Origin: Frigidibacter oleivorans
GTDB lineage: Bacteria; Pseudomonadota; Alphaproteobacteria; Rhodobacterales; Rhodobacteraceae
DNA: 64,000 nt
Reading direction: 5' to 3'
Assembly (NCBI RefSeq): GCF_003993775.1
Contig: NZ_RJRZ01000001.1
Coordinates: forward strand, 62,001-126,000
Shown here: piece after piece, positions 45,279 through 53,434 of the stretch
Numbering within the stretch: position 1 is the first letter of the stretch
Layout: each line of letters starts with the position of its first letter
Notes under the pieces: model-generated
Databases searched by the model: none
Told to the model about the DNA's origin: nothing
Seen by the model: the letters and a program-made list of their open reading frames with translations, nothing else
Program-made: the position numbers and the translations under genes

Positions 45279-45306
45279 AGGCCCCGCCCCGGCGGGGCCT
45301 TTTTCG
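45279..45306 (+). terminator. Intrinsic terminator after rpsA
   Basis: AGGCCCCGCC and GGCGGGGCCT form a perfect 10-bp stem with two central C bases (in practice a 9-bp stem and 4-base loop), followed by a T-run TTTTT then CGTTTT. It starts 23 bp after the rpsA stop. Confidence 0.93.
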
Positions 45307-45490
45307 TTTTGCCGCCGGTGCAGCCGATTCGGCATGGCGGTGCCAGCCCCGGCCCGGCGGCCGTCCGGCGGGCCGTTCCGACCCCGCGTGCGGGGCGGGT
45401 TGCGGGCGGGTGACGGCCACGATCATGCGCAACGGGTCGCCGATCACGGCAGATCACGCTTAAAACGACGATATTCCAAAGGCTTTCCTG

Positions 45491-45519
45491 TTTGTGCGCA
45501 GAATGTTTGCGCCTATAGT
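45491..45519 (+). promoter_or_regulatory. Candidate sigma-70 promoter for ihfB
   Basis: TTTGTG (45491-45496) and TATAGT (45514-45519) are 17 bases apart, ~43 bp upstream of the ihfB ATG. The surrounding ~60 bp is unusually AT-rich for this window. The rest of the 306-bp gap after the rpsA terminator shows no gene. Confidence 0.5.
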
Positions 45520-45561
45520 CCCCGCCACAGGCGCGACGGCACCGCGCCCAGGGGGACACAC

Positions 45562-45846
45562 ATGATCCGGTCGGAACTGATCCAGAAGATCGCCGAGGAA
45601 AACCCGCACCTGTTTCAACGCGACGTCGAACGGATCGTAAATACGATCTTCGACGAGATCACCGATGCGATGGCCCGGGGGGACCGGGTGGAATTGCGCG
45701 GGTTCGGCGCGTTCTCGGTGAAGGGACGAGAGGCACGCACCGGGCGGAACCCGCGGACGGGCGAGTCGGTTGAGGTCGAGGAAAAGCACGTGCCCTTCTT
45801 CAAGACGGGCAAGCTGCTGCGCGACCGGCTGAACGGACAGGACTGA
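45562..45846 (+). CDS. ihfB: Integration host factor beta subunit
   Basis: The 94-residue DNA-bending protein is of the HU/IHF family. It begins [17 protein letters not shown] and has the beta-ribbon arm with its intercalating proline in [11 protein letters not shown], then [15 protein letters not shown]. It pairs with IHF-alpha to bend DNA at promoters and recombination sites. Its position after rpsA is conserved across proteobacteria. Confidence 0.95.
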   Translation: MIRSELIQKIAEENPHLFQRDVERIVNTIFDEITDAMARGDRVELRGFGAFSVKGREARTGRNPRTGESVEVEEKHVPFFKTGKLLRDRLNGQD

Positions 45847-45853
45847 CCCCAAG

Positions 45854-46213
45854 ATGATGCGTATCCTGCGACTGGCGCTGCTTGGCGCATTGGCCATCCT
45901 GCTGGTGGCGCTGGCCCTGGCCAACCGGGGGCCGGTGACACTGCGCCTGCTGCCGGACGAGGCGGGCCGCTTCCTCGGCCTCGGCTGGTCGGTGGACCTG
46001 CCGCTGTTCCTCGTCATCGCGCTCGGCGTGCTGGTGGGGCTGGCCATCGGCTTCGTCTGGGAATGGGCGCGCGAGTCGCGCCATCGCAGCGCCGCCAGCC
46101 GCAACGCCCGCGAGGCGGCCCGCCTGCGCGGCGAGGTCAGCCGCATGTCGGGAGGCGACGCGCAGAAGGACGATGTGCTGGCGCTGCTGGAAGGTGGCGG
46201 CCGGGCGCGCTAG
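45854..46213 (+). CDS. LapA-domain (DUF1049) inner-membrane protein
   Basis: The 119-residue protein has two hydrophobic helices (about residues 5-24 and 48-70), the second followed by VWEWARESRHRS and a charged cytoplasmic tail that may form a short coiled coil. It matches LapA/YciS, which joins LapB in controlling LpxC and lipopolysaccharide synthesis in enterics. LapB is not in this window. Two tandem ATGs (45854, 45857) are possible starts. Confidence 0.8.
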   Translation: MMRILRLALLGALAILLVALALANRGPVTLRLLPDEAGRFLGLGWSVDLPLFLVIALGVLVGLAIGFVWEWARESRHRSAASRNAREAARLRGEVSRMSGGDAQKDDVLALLEGGGRAR

Positions 46214-46222
46214 AACCCCCGC

Positions 46223-46864
46223 ATGGACAGGGTTAGGGTCAAGATATGCGGGCTGAGCACCCCGTCGCAGGTGGCTGCCGTCGCTTCGGCCGGCGCGGAT
46301 TACGTGGGCTTCGTCTTCTTCCCGAAATCGCCCCGCCATCTCGAGGTCGACACGGCGGCCGCGCTGGCGCGGTCGGTGCCCGCAGGCATCGCGCGCGTGG
46401 CCCTGACCGTCGATGCCGATAACGCGCTGCTGGACCGGCTGCTGGCCGAGGTCCCGCTGGAGATGCTGCAACTGCACGGCCAGGAAAGCCCCGACCGCGT
46501 GGCCGAGATCCGCCACCGCTGGAACCTGCCGGTGATGAAGGCGGTGGGCGTGGCCGATGCGGCCGACCTGCCCCGCATCGCCGAATACGAGGCGGTGGCC
46601 GACATGATCCTGCTCGATGCCAAGCCGCCCAAGGGCGCGGATCTGCCCGGGGGCAACGGGCTGGCCTTCGACTGGCGGCTGATCGCCGGACGCGGCTGGC
46701 AGCGGCCCTGGATGCTGGCGGGGGGTCTGACCCCGCAGACGGTGGCCGAGGCGATCCGCCTGACCGGGGCGCCGGCCGTCGATGTGTCGAGCGGAGTGGA
46801 AAGCGCGCCGGGCGTCAAGGATGTCGCCCGGATCGCAGCCTTCGTCGCGGCGGCGCGGGGCTGA
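46223..46864 (+). CDS. trpF: Phosphoribosylanthranilate isomerase
   Basis: The 213-residue TIM-barrel enzyme is the third step of tryptophan synthesis. The opening [15 protein letters not shown] supplies the catalytic Cys, and [36 protein letters not shown] and the closing [14 protein letters not shown] include the catalytic Asp and phosphate-binding loops. trpB lies 1 kb downstream but is separated by an inverted gene. Confidence 0.95.
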   Translation: MDRVRVKICGLSTPSQVAAVASAGADYVGFVFFPKSPRHLEVDTAAALARSVPAGIARVALTVDADNALLDRLLAEVPLEMLQLHGQESPDRVAEIRHRWNLPVMKAVGVADAADLPRIAEYEAVADMILLDAKPPKGADLPGGNGLAFDWRLIAGRGWQRPWMLAGGLTPQTVAEAIRLTGAPAVDVSSGVESAPGVKDVARIAAFVAAARG

Positions 46865-46896
46865 ACCGGCACCGCAGCGCAGGGACAGGGAAACAT

Positions 46897-46925
46897 GCGG
46901 CGGCGGGACGGCACCCCGCCGCCGC
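46897..46925. terminator. Bidirectional hairpin between convergent trpF and the DUF4394 gene
   Basis: GCGGCGGCGGG and CCCGCCGCCGC form a perfect 11-bp stem around ACGGCAC. It lies 33 bp after trpF and 13 bp after the stop of the opposite gene. T-runs are poor on both sides. Confidence 0.6.
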
Positions 46926-46937
46926 GTCACCGTTTAC

Positions 46938-47714
46938 TTACATCGCCGGCAGGACGGTCAGGTCGCGCAGCTCGCCTTCCAGACCCTCGATCTGCCAGGA
47001 CCCCGTGGTCGCCCCGGTGGCCAGGTCGACCGTGTGCAGCATGCCGCCGCTCGCCAACCAGGCGGTATTGGTGCCGTCCTCGGTCGTCGCCACATCCATC
47101 GCCACCGCGCCTTCCAGCGGCTTGTCGAACATGCCGATGGTGGCCAGCGTGCCGTCATTCGGCGCGGTCTGCTGCAGCAGCGCGCCCAGCCCGGTGTCGA
47201 TGTCGTACATCGCCGTCTTCTCGGGCTTGCCGAAGCTGTTGATATAGGCGACCGCCACGACCATCGGCGTCGCCGAGGCATTTGCATCGGCGGCGTCGAA
47301 ATGCAGCGCGCCGTCCACCGTCACCTCGCCCGTGTCCATGTTCACGCGGTGATTGGTGGTGCCGGACATGAAGCGCAGCCGGTCGGCCGCCGGGTTCACG
47401 TCCACGATCACCGGCATGTCGGCCACGGGCAGCATGGTGTTCATCTGCGACAGTTCGGTGGTGGCGCCGGTCTTCGGGTCGATGGTCACGATCGCCTGAC
47501 CCTCGGTCACGCCGATCACGGTATTGTTCGACGGGCGCAGGTCGACCCCCAGCAGCCGGTCGACGCCCTCGGCCTCGACCATGCCGGTGACCTGGGCCGT
47601 GGCGGTGTCGATCCAGACCAGGGTCTTGTCGCCCACGAGGCCGAGCGCGGTGTCGGCTTGTGCGGCGCCGCCGGCGGCGGCAAGGGTCAGAAGGGCGGTG
47701 GCAAGGGTTTTCAT
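46938..47714 (-). CDS. DUF4394-domain secreted protein
   Basis: The 258-residue protein has a signal peptide (MKTLATALLTLAAAGGAAQA) and a repetitive beta-rich body. The DUF4394 pattern is visible: LVWIDTATAQVTGMVEAEGV, LLGVDLRPSNNTVIGV, and VDVNPAADRLRFMSG with NHRVNMDTGEV. The repeats suggest a propeller-like fold. The function is unknown. It is inserted on the opposite strand between trpF and trpB. The ATG has AGGAGATCGAC upstream. Confidence 0.85.
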   Translation of the reverse strand: MKTLATALLTLAAAGGAAQADTALGLVGDKTLVWIDTATAQVTGMVEAEGVDRLLGVDLRPSNNTVIGVTEGQAIVTIDPKTGATTELSQMNTMLPVADMPVIVDVNPAADRLRFMSGTTNHRVNMDTGEVTVDGALHFDAADANASATPMVVAVAYINSFGKPEKTAMYDIDTGLGALLQQTAPNDGTLATIGMFDKPLEGAVAMDVATTEDGTNTAWLASGGMLHTVDLATGATTGSWQIEGLEGELRDLTVLPAM

Positions 47715-47790
47715 GTCGATCTCCTGTCACGTTGGCATGGCCGGCTGCCGTGTTTCGGCCCGATCCGGATGAAGCTACGAAGCCTGCCGG

Positions 47791-47853
47791 GGAAAGTTGC
47801 GGCGCGGCGTCGGAAAGTTGCGGCACGGCGCCGGAAGGCTGCGGCGCGCGCGG
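47791..47853. repeat. Three tandem 21-bp repeats upstream of trpB
   Basis: Units begin GGAAAGTTGCGGCGCGGC (47791), GGAAAGTTGCGGCACGGC (47812) and GGAAGGCTGCGGCGCGCG (47833). The first two differ at two of 21 positions; the third has drifted further. The 21-bp period is two helical turns. They lie between the divergent DUF4394 and trpB starts. Confidence 0.75.
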
Positions 47854-47910
47854 CTTTACGCCCCTGCGCGAAGGCGATACATGCGGTCAGACCAGCCCCG
47901 GAGGATCGAC

Positions 47911-49140
47911 ATGGACGACGGCATCAACAGCTTCATGACCGGACCCGACGAAAACGGCCGCTTCGGCATCTTTGGCGGGCGGTTCGTGTCGGAAACGCTG
48001 ATGCCGCTGATCCTCGACCTGCAGGCGGAATACGAGCGCGCCAAGACCGACGACAGTTTCTGGGCCGAGATGGACTGGCTGTGGCAGCACTACGTCGGCC
48101 GGCCTTCGCCTCTCTATTTCGCGGAACGGCTGACGACCCATCTGGGCGGCGCGAAGATCTATCTGAAGCGCGACGAGCTGAACCACACCGGCGCCCACAA
48201 GATCAACAACGTGCTGGGCCAGATCATCCTCGCCCGCCGCATGGGGAAAAGCCGGATCATCGCGGAAACCGGCGCGGGCCAGCATGGCGTGGCCACCGCC
48301 ACCGTCTGCGCCCGGTTCGGGCTGAAATGCGTGGTCTACATGGGCGCGCATGACGTGGAACGGCAGGCGCCCAACGTCTTCCGGATGCGGCTGCTGGGGG
48401 CGGAGGTGATCCCGGTGACCTCGGGCCGCGGCACGCTGAAGGATGCGATGAACGATGCGCTGCGCGACTGGGTTACCAATGTGCGCGACACCTTCTACTG
48501 CATCGGCACGGTGGCGGGGCCGCATCCCTATCCGGCGATGGTGCGCGACTTCCAGTCGATCATCGGCAAGGAGGTGCGCTGGCAGCTGGCCGAGCAGGAG
48601 GGCGAAGGCCGCCTGCCCGACACGGTGATCGCCGCCATCGGCGGCGGGTCGAACGCGATGGGGCTGTTCTTCCCCTTCCTCGACGATCCTTCCGTGCGGA
48701 TCATCGGGGTGGAGGCCGGCGGCAAGGGCGTGGACGAGTCGATGCAGCACTGCGCCAGCCTGACCGGCGGCCGGCCGGGCGTGCTGCACGGCAACCGCAC
48801 CTATCTGCTGCAGGACGAGGACGGGCAGATCCTCGAAGGCCATTCGATCTCGGCCGGGCTCGACTATCCCGGCATCGGGCCGGAACACGCCTGGCTGCAC
48901 GACACCGGCCGCGCCGAATATGTCAGCATCACCGATGCCGAGGCGCTGGAGGCGTTCCAGCTGTGCTGCGCGCTGGAGGGCATCATCCCGGCGCTGGAAC
49001 CCAGCCATGCGCTGGCCCATGTGATGAAGATCGCCCCCACCCTGCCTGCCGACCACATCATCGTGTCGAACATGTGCGGGCGCGGCGACAAGGACATCTT
49101 CACGGTGGCCAAGCACCTCGGCTTCGACATGAAGATCTGA
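47911..49140 (+). CDS. trpB: Tryptophan synthase beta chain
   Basis: The 409-residue PLP enzyme condenses indole and serine. The PLP lysine is in [11 protein letters not shown], with [10 protein letters not shown], a glycine-rich phosphate loop [13 protein letters not shown], and [32 protein letters not shown] closes the protein. The start at 47911 has GGAGG at 6-bp spacing. No trpA follows; the next genes are unrelated, so trpA is elsewhere. Confidence 0.97.
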   Translation: MDDGINSFMTGPDENGRFGIFGGRFVSETLMPLILDLQAEYERAKTDDSFWAEMDWLWQHYVGRPSPLYFAERLTTHLGGAKIYLKRDELNHTGAHKINNVLGQIILARRMGKSRIIAETGAGQHGVATATVCARFGLKCVVYMGAHDVERQAPNVFRMRLLGAEVIPVTSGRGTLKDAMNDALRDWVTNVRDTFYCIGTVAGPHPYPAMVRDFQSIIGKEVRWQLAEQEGEGRLPDTVIAAIGGGSNAMGLFFPFLDDPSVRIIGVEAGGKGVDESMQHCASLTGGRPGVLHGNRTYLLQDEDGQILEGHSISAGLDYPGIGPEHAWLHDTGRAEYVSITDAEALEAFQLCCALEGIIPALEPSHALAHVMKIAPTLPADHIIVSNMCGRGDKDIFTVAKHLGFDMKI

Positions 49141-49149
49141 GCCCGCCGG

Positions 49150-49173
49150 GCCGGCGCAGGTTGGCGCGCCGGC
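49150..49173 (+). terminator. Hairpin directly after trpB
   Basis: GCCGGCGC and GCGCCGGC pair perfectly around an 8-base loop, 9 bp after the trpB stop. No T-run follows, so Rho-independent activity is uncertain. Confidence 0.4.
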
Positions 49174-49272
49174 GGCAGGCACATCCCCCGCAGAGATCGC
49201 GGCAGGACGGCCCCCGGGCCGCCCGTCTGCCTGCGCGGCGGTGCGCCGGCGGCGGAAAAGCGGCGTTCCGGA

Positions 49273-49294
49273 CGCATAAACCCTGGTTTATGCG
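49273..49294. promoter_or_regulatory. Perfect 22-bp palindrome upstream of the Asp-rich protein genes
   Basis: CGCATAAACC-CT-GGTTTATGCG has 10-bp perfect arms with a 2-bp centre. The AT-rich arms stand out against the GC-rich surroundings. It is 122 bp upstream of the first Asp-rich gene, ahead of a possible -10 (TAGTCT at 49325-49330). Size and symmetry suit a dimeric LuxR-type regulator, and one is encoded at 50573. Confidence 0.55.
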
Positions 49295-49415
49295 CATCCG
49301 CCGCCCGGCCGAACCGGCGGCATCTAGTCTTCGCGGCCAATGGCCGGCGCGGACCGGTCGCGCCAGCCTTGGTGCACCGGAGGCACGCCGCCTCCGCAGC
49401 ACACAGGAGACGACC

Positions 49416-49868
49416 ATGCACAAGACGCTGCTTCTCGCCCCCGCGCTGGCCCTGATTGCCATGCCCCTGTCCGCCCAGTCCCTGACCCGCGACCTGATCG
49501 AGCGGCTGCGGTCCGAGGGCTTCACCCGCATCGAGATCGACCGCAACGCCAGCACCACCGAGGTCGAGGCGATCCGCGGCAGCCAGAAGGTCGAGCTGCT
49601 GGTCGACAACGCAACGCGCGAGATCCTGCGCCGCGAAACGGGTCCCGTCGATGACGATGACGACACCCGCCCCGGCGTAGAGATCGACGACCGGAACGAT
49701 GACCGGAATGACGACCGGGACGATGACCGCGGGGATGATCGGGATGACGACCGGGACGATGACCGCGGGGATCGGGACGATGACGACCGGAACGATGACG
49801 ACCGGGACAATGACCGCGGGGATCGCGGCGACGATGACGATGACGGCGACGATGACGGCGACGACTGA
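49416..49868 (+). CDS. Secreted PepSY-like protein with Asp/Arg-rich repeat tail
   Basis: The 150-residue protein has a signal peptide (residues 1-20, cut near PLSA-QS). A PepSY-like segment follows at ~22-75 (LTRDLIERLRSEGFTRIEI and LLVDNATREILRRE). Residues 79-150 are almost wholly Asp with Arg, Asn and Gly, in short repeats of the type DDRN/DDRD/DDRG. The tail is strongly acidic and could bind cations such as calcium. It is paralogous to the next gene, which shares the RSEGFT core. The ATG has CAGGAGACGACC upstream. The function is unknown. Confidence 0.75.
   Translation: MHKTLLLAPALALIAMPLSAQSLTRDLIERLRSEGFTRIEIDRNASTTEVEAIRGSQKVELLVDNATREILRRETGPVDDDDDTRPGVEIDDRNDDRNDDRDDDRGDDRDDDRDDDRGDRDDDDRNDDDRDNDRGDRGDDDDDGDDDGDD
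49686..49865 (+). repeat. Imperfect 12-bp coding repeats of the Asp-rich tail
   Basis: Variants of GATGACCGGAAT, GACGACCGGGAC and GATGACCGCGGG recur about a dozen times in frame. Their length keeps the frame, so copy number can vary without breaking the gene. Confidence 0.7.
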
Positions 49869-50024
49869 TCGCGGCGCGCGCATCTTCGGCCGGGCGGATG
49901 TCCGGCCGGCCCCGGCACCCGGCCCCGCGCGCAGGTTCGCGCGGGGTTCGCGCATGGGCCACCGACCCTTGCGGGCCGCCGTCGATCCGGCAGATAGTCG
50001 GATCCACGTAATCCTGCCGCCGTC

Positions 50025-50525
50025 ATGGAACCGCCTTTGACCCGCCGCACCCTCGCCGCCGCGCTGACCGCCCTGTCGCTGGCCGTCCTGCCCCTGACCG
50101 GCACGGCGGCCTCGGCCCAGTCCCTGTCCGACCGTTTCGTCCGGCAGCTGCGCAGCGAAGGCTTCACCGAGGTCAGCACCGAACGCACCCTGCTGGGCCG
50201 GATGCGCATCTATGCGCGCGGCCCCGAAGGCTCGCGCGAGATCATCCTCGACCCCCGCACCGGCGAGGTCCTGCGCGACCTGTGGCGCGCGCCGAGCGGC
50301 CGGCCGACCCTGCCCTTCGCGCTCGACGACGATGACGAACCGGCGCGGGCCGGCGGCGGATCGGGCGGTGGCGGCTCGTCGGGCGGAGGGTCGTCGGGCG
50401 AAGGGTCGTCGGGCGGAGGGTCGTCGGGGGGCGGATCCTCCGGCGGTGGATCGGTCGACGACGATGATGATGATGACGACGACGATGATGACGACGACGA
50501 TGACGACGACGACGATGACGACTGA
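50025..50525 (+). CDS. Secreted PepSY-like protein with Gly/Ser linker and 22-Asp C-terminus
   Basis: The 166-residue protein has a signal peptide (1-~31, ending TAASA). A PepSY-like segment is at ~33-88 (LSDRFVRQLRSEGFTEV, then REIILDPRTGEVLRDLWR). Residues 101-104 are DDDD, and 110-143 form a flexible linker of GGGSS repeats. Residues 145-166 are 22 consecutive Asp up to the stop. The core is paralogous to the preceding gene (RSEGFT, EIL-R). The homopolymer is encoded by mixed GAC/GAT codons, so it is not a simple DNA slip of one triplet. No function is known; a cation-binding or charged anchor role is possible. Confidence 0.75.
   Translation: MEPPLTRRTLAAALTALSLAVLPLTGTAASAQSLSDRFVRQLRSEGFTEVSTERTLLGRMRIYARGPEGSREIILDPRTGEVLRDLWRAPSGRPTLPFALDDDDEPARAGGGSGGGGSSGGGSSGEGSSGGGSSGGGSSGGGSVDDDDDDDDDDDDDDDDDDDDDD
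50376..50450 (+). repeat. Five 15-bp repeats encoding SSGGG
   Basis: Units start at 50376, 50391, 50406, 50421 and 50436, all variants of TCGTCGGGCGGAGGG. They code for the flexible Ser/Gly linker of the second Asp-rich protein. Confidence 0.8.
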
Positions 50526-50572
50526 GGCGCCGGGGGGATGAACAGGCATCCGCAGCGGCGGGATCGGCGGCG

Positions 50573-51160
50573 ATGAAGGGGCTGGTCGCGGCCCTGGTCA
50601 TCATGGCGGTGCAGGCGGTCTGCGCCGTCTTCTTCGTGTCCGACATCGTGCTGTCCGTGCTGGGGCTCTATGCAGCGCCGATCAGCTGGCAGACCCGCGA
50701 ACTGCTCGAGATCGGCGCGGCGGTGGGACTGATCCTGGGGCTGGTGCTCGGGGCGCTGACGCTGACCCGCAGCATCCGCGGCCGCCGGCAGGCCGAAGAA
50801 AAGCTGCGCCGCGCCTCGGGCGCGTTCATGGACCTGCTGGAGGAACGCTTCACCGGCTGGGGGCTGACCCCGGCGGAACGCGATGTGGCGCTGTTCGCGG
50901 TCAAGGGCCTGTCGACCGCCGAAATCGCCGCGCTGCGCCAGACCTCGGAAGGGACGGTCAAGGCGCAGACCGCCGCGATCTATCGCAAGGCCGGGGTCAG
51001 CGGCCGGCCGCAATTGCTGTCGCTGTTCATCGAGGATCTGATCGACGGGGACCTGCCCGCCCGGCTGGCCCTGCCGACCCCGACGCAACCGGCCGAGATC
51101 CCCTCGCCGCCCGCCAGCATCCCGCCGCCGCGCCCGCAGGCCGGTCCGGAGCGGGGCTAG
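50573..51160 (+). CDS. Membrane-anchored LuxR-type helix-turn-helix regulator
   Basis: The 195-residue protein has two N-terminal membrane helices (~5-30 and ~45-65), a short charged linker (EEKLRRASGAFMDLLEERF), and a LuxR/GerE DNA-binding domain at ~98-158 (LTPAERDVALFAVKGLST, AEIAALRQTSEGTVKAQTA, IYRKAGVSGR). A Pro-rich tail ends it. The loop between helices is short and no sensor domain is fused, so the membrane part or a partner must provide the signal. It lies 47 bp after the second Asp-rich gene on the same strand, suggesting one operon. Its stop touches the convergent DUF2237 gene with no gap. Confidence 0.82.
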   Translation: MKGLVAALVIMAVQAVCAVFFVSDIVLSVLGLYAAPISWQTRELLEIGAAVGLILGLVLGALTLTRSIRGRRQAEEKLRRASGAFMDLLEERFTGWGLTPAERDVALFAVKGLSTAEIAALRQTSEGTVKAQTAAIYRKAGVSGRPQLLSLFIEDLIDGDLPARLALPTPTQPAEIPSPPASIPPPRPQAGPERG

Positions 51161-51526
51161 TCAGGCATACTGCCGCAGCACCCCGAGCGGCACGATCTCC
51201 AGCGCGCGGGCATGGGTGGCGGCAAGGTTGACGCGCGGCGCGCAGCCTTCGTCATGCGCCTGCAGGAACCGCCCGGCGCAAAGGCACCAGCGGTCGCCGG
51301 GCTTGAGCCCCGGAAAGCGGTATTCCGGCCGCGGCGTGGACAGGTCGTTGCCCACATATTTCGAGAAGGCGAGGAACTCCGCCGTCAGCGTCACGCAGAC
51401 GGTATGGCTGCCCGCATCCTCGGCGCAGGTGTTGCAATGGCCGTCGCGGAAGAAGCCGGTCATCGGCGCGGTCGAACAGGGTTCGAGCGTCCCGCCCAGC
51501 ACATTGACGGGGGTATCGGGGATCAT
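51161..51526 (-). CDS. DUF2237-family protein
   Basis: The 121-residue protein matches DUF2237: NVLGGTLEPCSTAPMTGFFRDG, CNTCAEDAGSHTVCVTLTAEFL, and GLKPGDRWCLCAGRFLQAH. Conserved Cys residues suggest metal binding or redox use. No function is known. The start is preceded by GAGGAGGC and overlaps the DUF2332 stop (ATGA). Confidence 0.85.
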   Translation of the reverse strand: MIPDTPVNVLGGTLEPCSTAPMTGFFRDGHCNTCAEDAGSHTVCVTLTAEFLAFSKYVGNDLSTPRPEYRFPGLKPGDRWCLCAGRFLQAHDEGCAPRVNLAATHARALEIVPLGVLRQYA

Positions 51527-52572
51527 GCCGCCTCCTCGGGTTGCCAGTCGATCCAGCGGCCGTGGAAATCGGCCCGGCCCATGCGCAGGTCGCGCCCGGT
51601 CCCGTCGCCCGGCCACAGCGTCAGCCGCAGCGCCGCGCCCGGCCCCTGCCCGTCCGCCTCCATCGAAAAGCGCGCCAGCGGCGCATCGGGCCGGGCGGCG
51701 CCTCCGGCGGCCTGCAGCGCCGCCAGCGCCTGCTGCTGCGCGGCGGCGGGGAAATACTGCCACGCCACCGTGTGGTAGATCAGGTGCAGCCGCCCCGGCA
51801 TCGGGGCGGCGAGCCGCCCGGCCAGCCAGCCCGCCGCATCGCCGCGTTCGACCGCCGGCGGATGGCGGGCCGCCTCGTCCAGCGCCGCCGCGATCCGCGA
51901 CAGCCGCGCCGCCTGATCCGCCCAGACGAAGGACAGCAGCCGCAGCCTGTCGCGCGCCGGGTCGATGGGGGCGAGGTCCACGCCCGCCCGCGCCGCGATC
52001 TGCAGGGGGCCGGCGACCGGCGCCTGCCCCCGCCAGTCCGGCGCCAGCGTCAGCACCGGATCGCCGGGCCCCAGCGTCGCCCCACCCGCCTGCAGCGCAT
52101 AGCGGTCGAAGTTCAGGTTCAGCCCCGCACTCGCGCCCAGTTCCGACAGCACCAGCGGCAGCCGGAACCGGCGCGCCAGCCAATGCGCGGCCGGGATCAC
52201 CGCCGCCGACCGCGCCACCTCGTTCGTCTGCGGGGCCGAGTCGAGCCGGGCCATCACCCGGTCCTCATGCGCCGTCAGCGCCGCGTCCACGGCCCCGGCC
52301 AGCACCGCACCGGCAGGCGCCGCCGGCGGATAGACGGCGGCAAGATCCGGGGCGCGCCCCTCCAGCACCAGCCCGTGCAACGCGCCGGCCAGCCGCAGCG
52401 GCACCGAGGCGCCCGAGGGACCGATATCGCCCTGCCATCCCGCGATCCGCGCCGCGATCGCCCCCTCGGGCAGGCCACGCTCCGCGATCCCGGCCAGCAG
52501 CCGGGCGGTGAAGGGCGAACCCAGATCCTCGCAAGAGCGGGCCTGCTGCAGGAAGGCCGCGCGCCAGGTCAC
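51523..52572 (-). CDS. DUF2332-family protein
   Basis: The 349-residue protein matches DUF2332, a family of unknown function with a possible methyltransferase-like fold. Visible features include the opening [52 protein letters not shown], and [11 protein letters not shown]. The GTG start at 52572 overlaps the pth stop (GTGA). It forms a coupled trio with pth and the DUF2237 gene, although no role in translation is known. Confidence 0.85.
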   Translation of the reverse strand: MTWRAAFLQQARSCEDLGSPFTARLLAGIAERGLPEGAIAARIAGWQGDIGPSGASVPLRLAGALHGLVLEGRAPDLAAVYPPAAPAGAVLAGAVDAALTAHEDRVMARLDSAPQTNEVARSAAVIPAAHWLARRFRLPLVLSELGASAGLNLNFDRYALQAGGATLGPGDPVLTLAPDWRGQAPVAGPLQIAARAGVDLAPIDPARDRLRLLSFVWADQAARLSRIAAALDEAARHPPAVERGDAAGWLAGRLAAPMPGRLHLIYHTVAWQYFPAAAQQQALAALQAAGGAARPDAPLARFSMEADGQGPGAALRLTLWPGDGTGRDLRMGRADFHGRWIDWQPEEAA

Positions 52573-53282
52573 CGGAACCGCTCCACCAGCCGCTGCAGCG
52601 GCGATTTCGGCTCGGCTGCCGGTTCGGGTGCAGGAGCGGAGGCCGGCGCGGCCTCGGCGGCGGGTGCGGTCTTTCGCGGCGGGGCCTCGCCCGCCGTCCC
52701 CGTGCCGGACCGCGGCGGGGCAGTACGCAGCGCCACCGCGTTCTGGAACCGCGCGCCATCGCCTTCGGCCAGCGCCGCCGCCCCGTCGGAAATGCCGCGC
52801 AACAGGTCGTCCAGCCAGTCGGCATCGGCCTTGGCGAAATCCGCCAACACATAACCCGCCACCCGGTCCTTGTGCCCCGGATGCCCGATGCCGAGCCGCA
52901 CCCGGCCGTAAGCCTCGCCGATATGCTGGTGGATCGACCGCAGGCCGTTGTGCCCCGCATGGCCGCCGCCCTGCTTCACCCGGCACTTGCCGGGCGCGAG
53001 GTCCAGCTCGTCATGGAAGACCGTGACATCGGCGGGGTCGAGCTTGTGAAAGCGCATCGCCTCGCCCACCGCCTGTCCCGACAGGTTCATGAATGTCTGC
53101 GGCTTCAGCAGCAGCACCTTTTCCGGCCCCAGCCGGCCTTCGGCGATCTCGGCCTGGAACTTCGCCCGCCACGGGCCGAAGCCGTGGTCGGCGGCGATGC
53201 GGTCCACGGCCATGAAGCCGATATTGTGGCGGTTGCCCGCATATTTCGCGCCCGGATTGCCCAAGCCCACGAACAGCCGCAT
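52569..53282 (-). CDS. pth: Peptidyl-tRNA hydrolase with Ala/Pro-rich C-terminal extension
   Basis: The 237-residue enzyme releases peptides from peptidyl-tRNA. [20 protein letters not shown], with catalytic His in [30 protein letters not shown] and [12 protein letters not shown] are all present, and the domain ends at ~190. Residues ~190-237 are an Ala/Pro-rich extension that ends [10 protein letters not shown] and is not needed for the fold. The usual neighbour rplY is absent here. The start at 53282 was chosen over a 9-residue upstream extension. Confidence 0.95.
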   Translation of the reverse strand: MRLFVGLGNPGAKYAGNRHNIGFMAVDRIAADHGFGPWRAKFQAEIAEGRLGPEKVLLLKPQTFMNLSGQAVGEAMRFHKLDPADVTVFHDELDLAPGKCRVKQGGGHAGHNGLRSIHQHIGEAYGRVRLGIGHPGHKDRVAGYVLADFAKADADWLDDLLRGISDGAAALAEGDGARFQNAVALRTAPPRSGTGTAGEAPPRKTAPAAEAAPASAPAPEPAAEPKSPLQRLVERFR

Positions 53283-53434
53283 CGCCTGCCTCCGCCGTTC
53301 CGCCTGCACGGGCCCGCCTTGACCCGCGCCGCGCTTTGCCCTGTTCTGCTCCCGTCCGCGAGCCGGCCCGGCATCCGCCGGCCGCCCGCATCTGCCGCGC
53401 CGCCGCTTCTGGGGCCGCCGAGAGGGATCACGCC

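Noticed and set aside
42499-45447. A long antisense frame opposite cmk and rpsA
   Set aside because: It spans two unrelated genes, a promoter and a terminator on the other strand and has no family features.
47791-47853. Iterons of a replication origin
   Set aside because: Only three units, no replication initiator gene and no AT-rich unwinding region nearby.
49686-50522. Possible CRISPR-like or minisatellite array
   Set aside because: Repeats are 12 and 15 bp, contiguous, in frame and protein-coding, with no spacers or cas genes.
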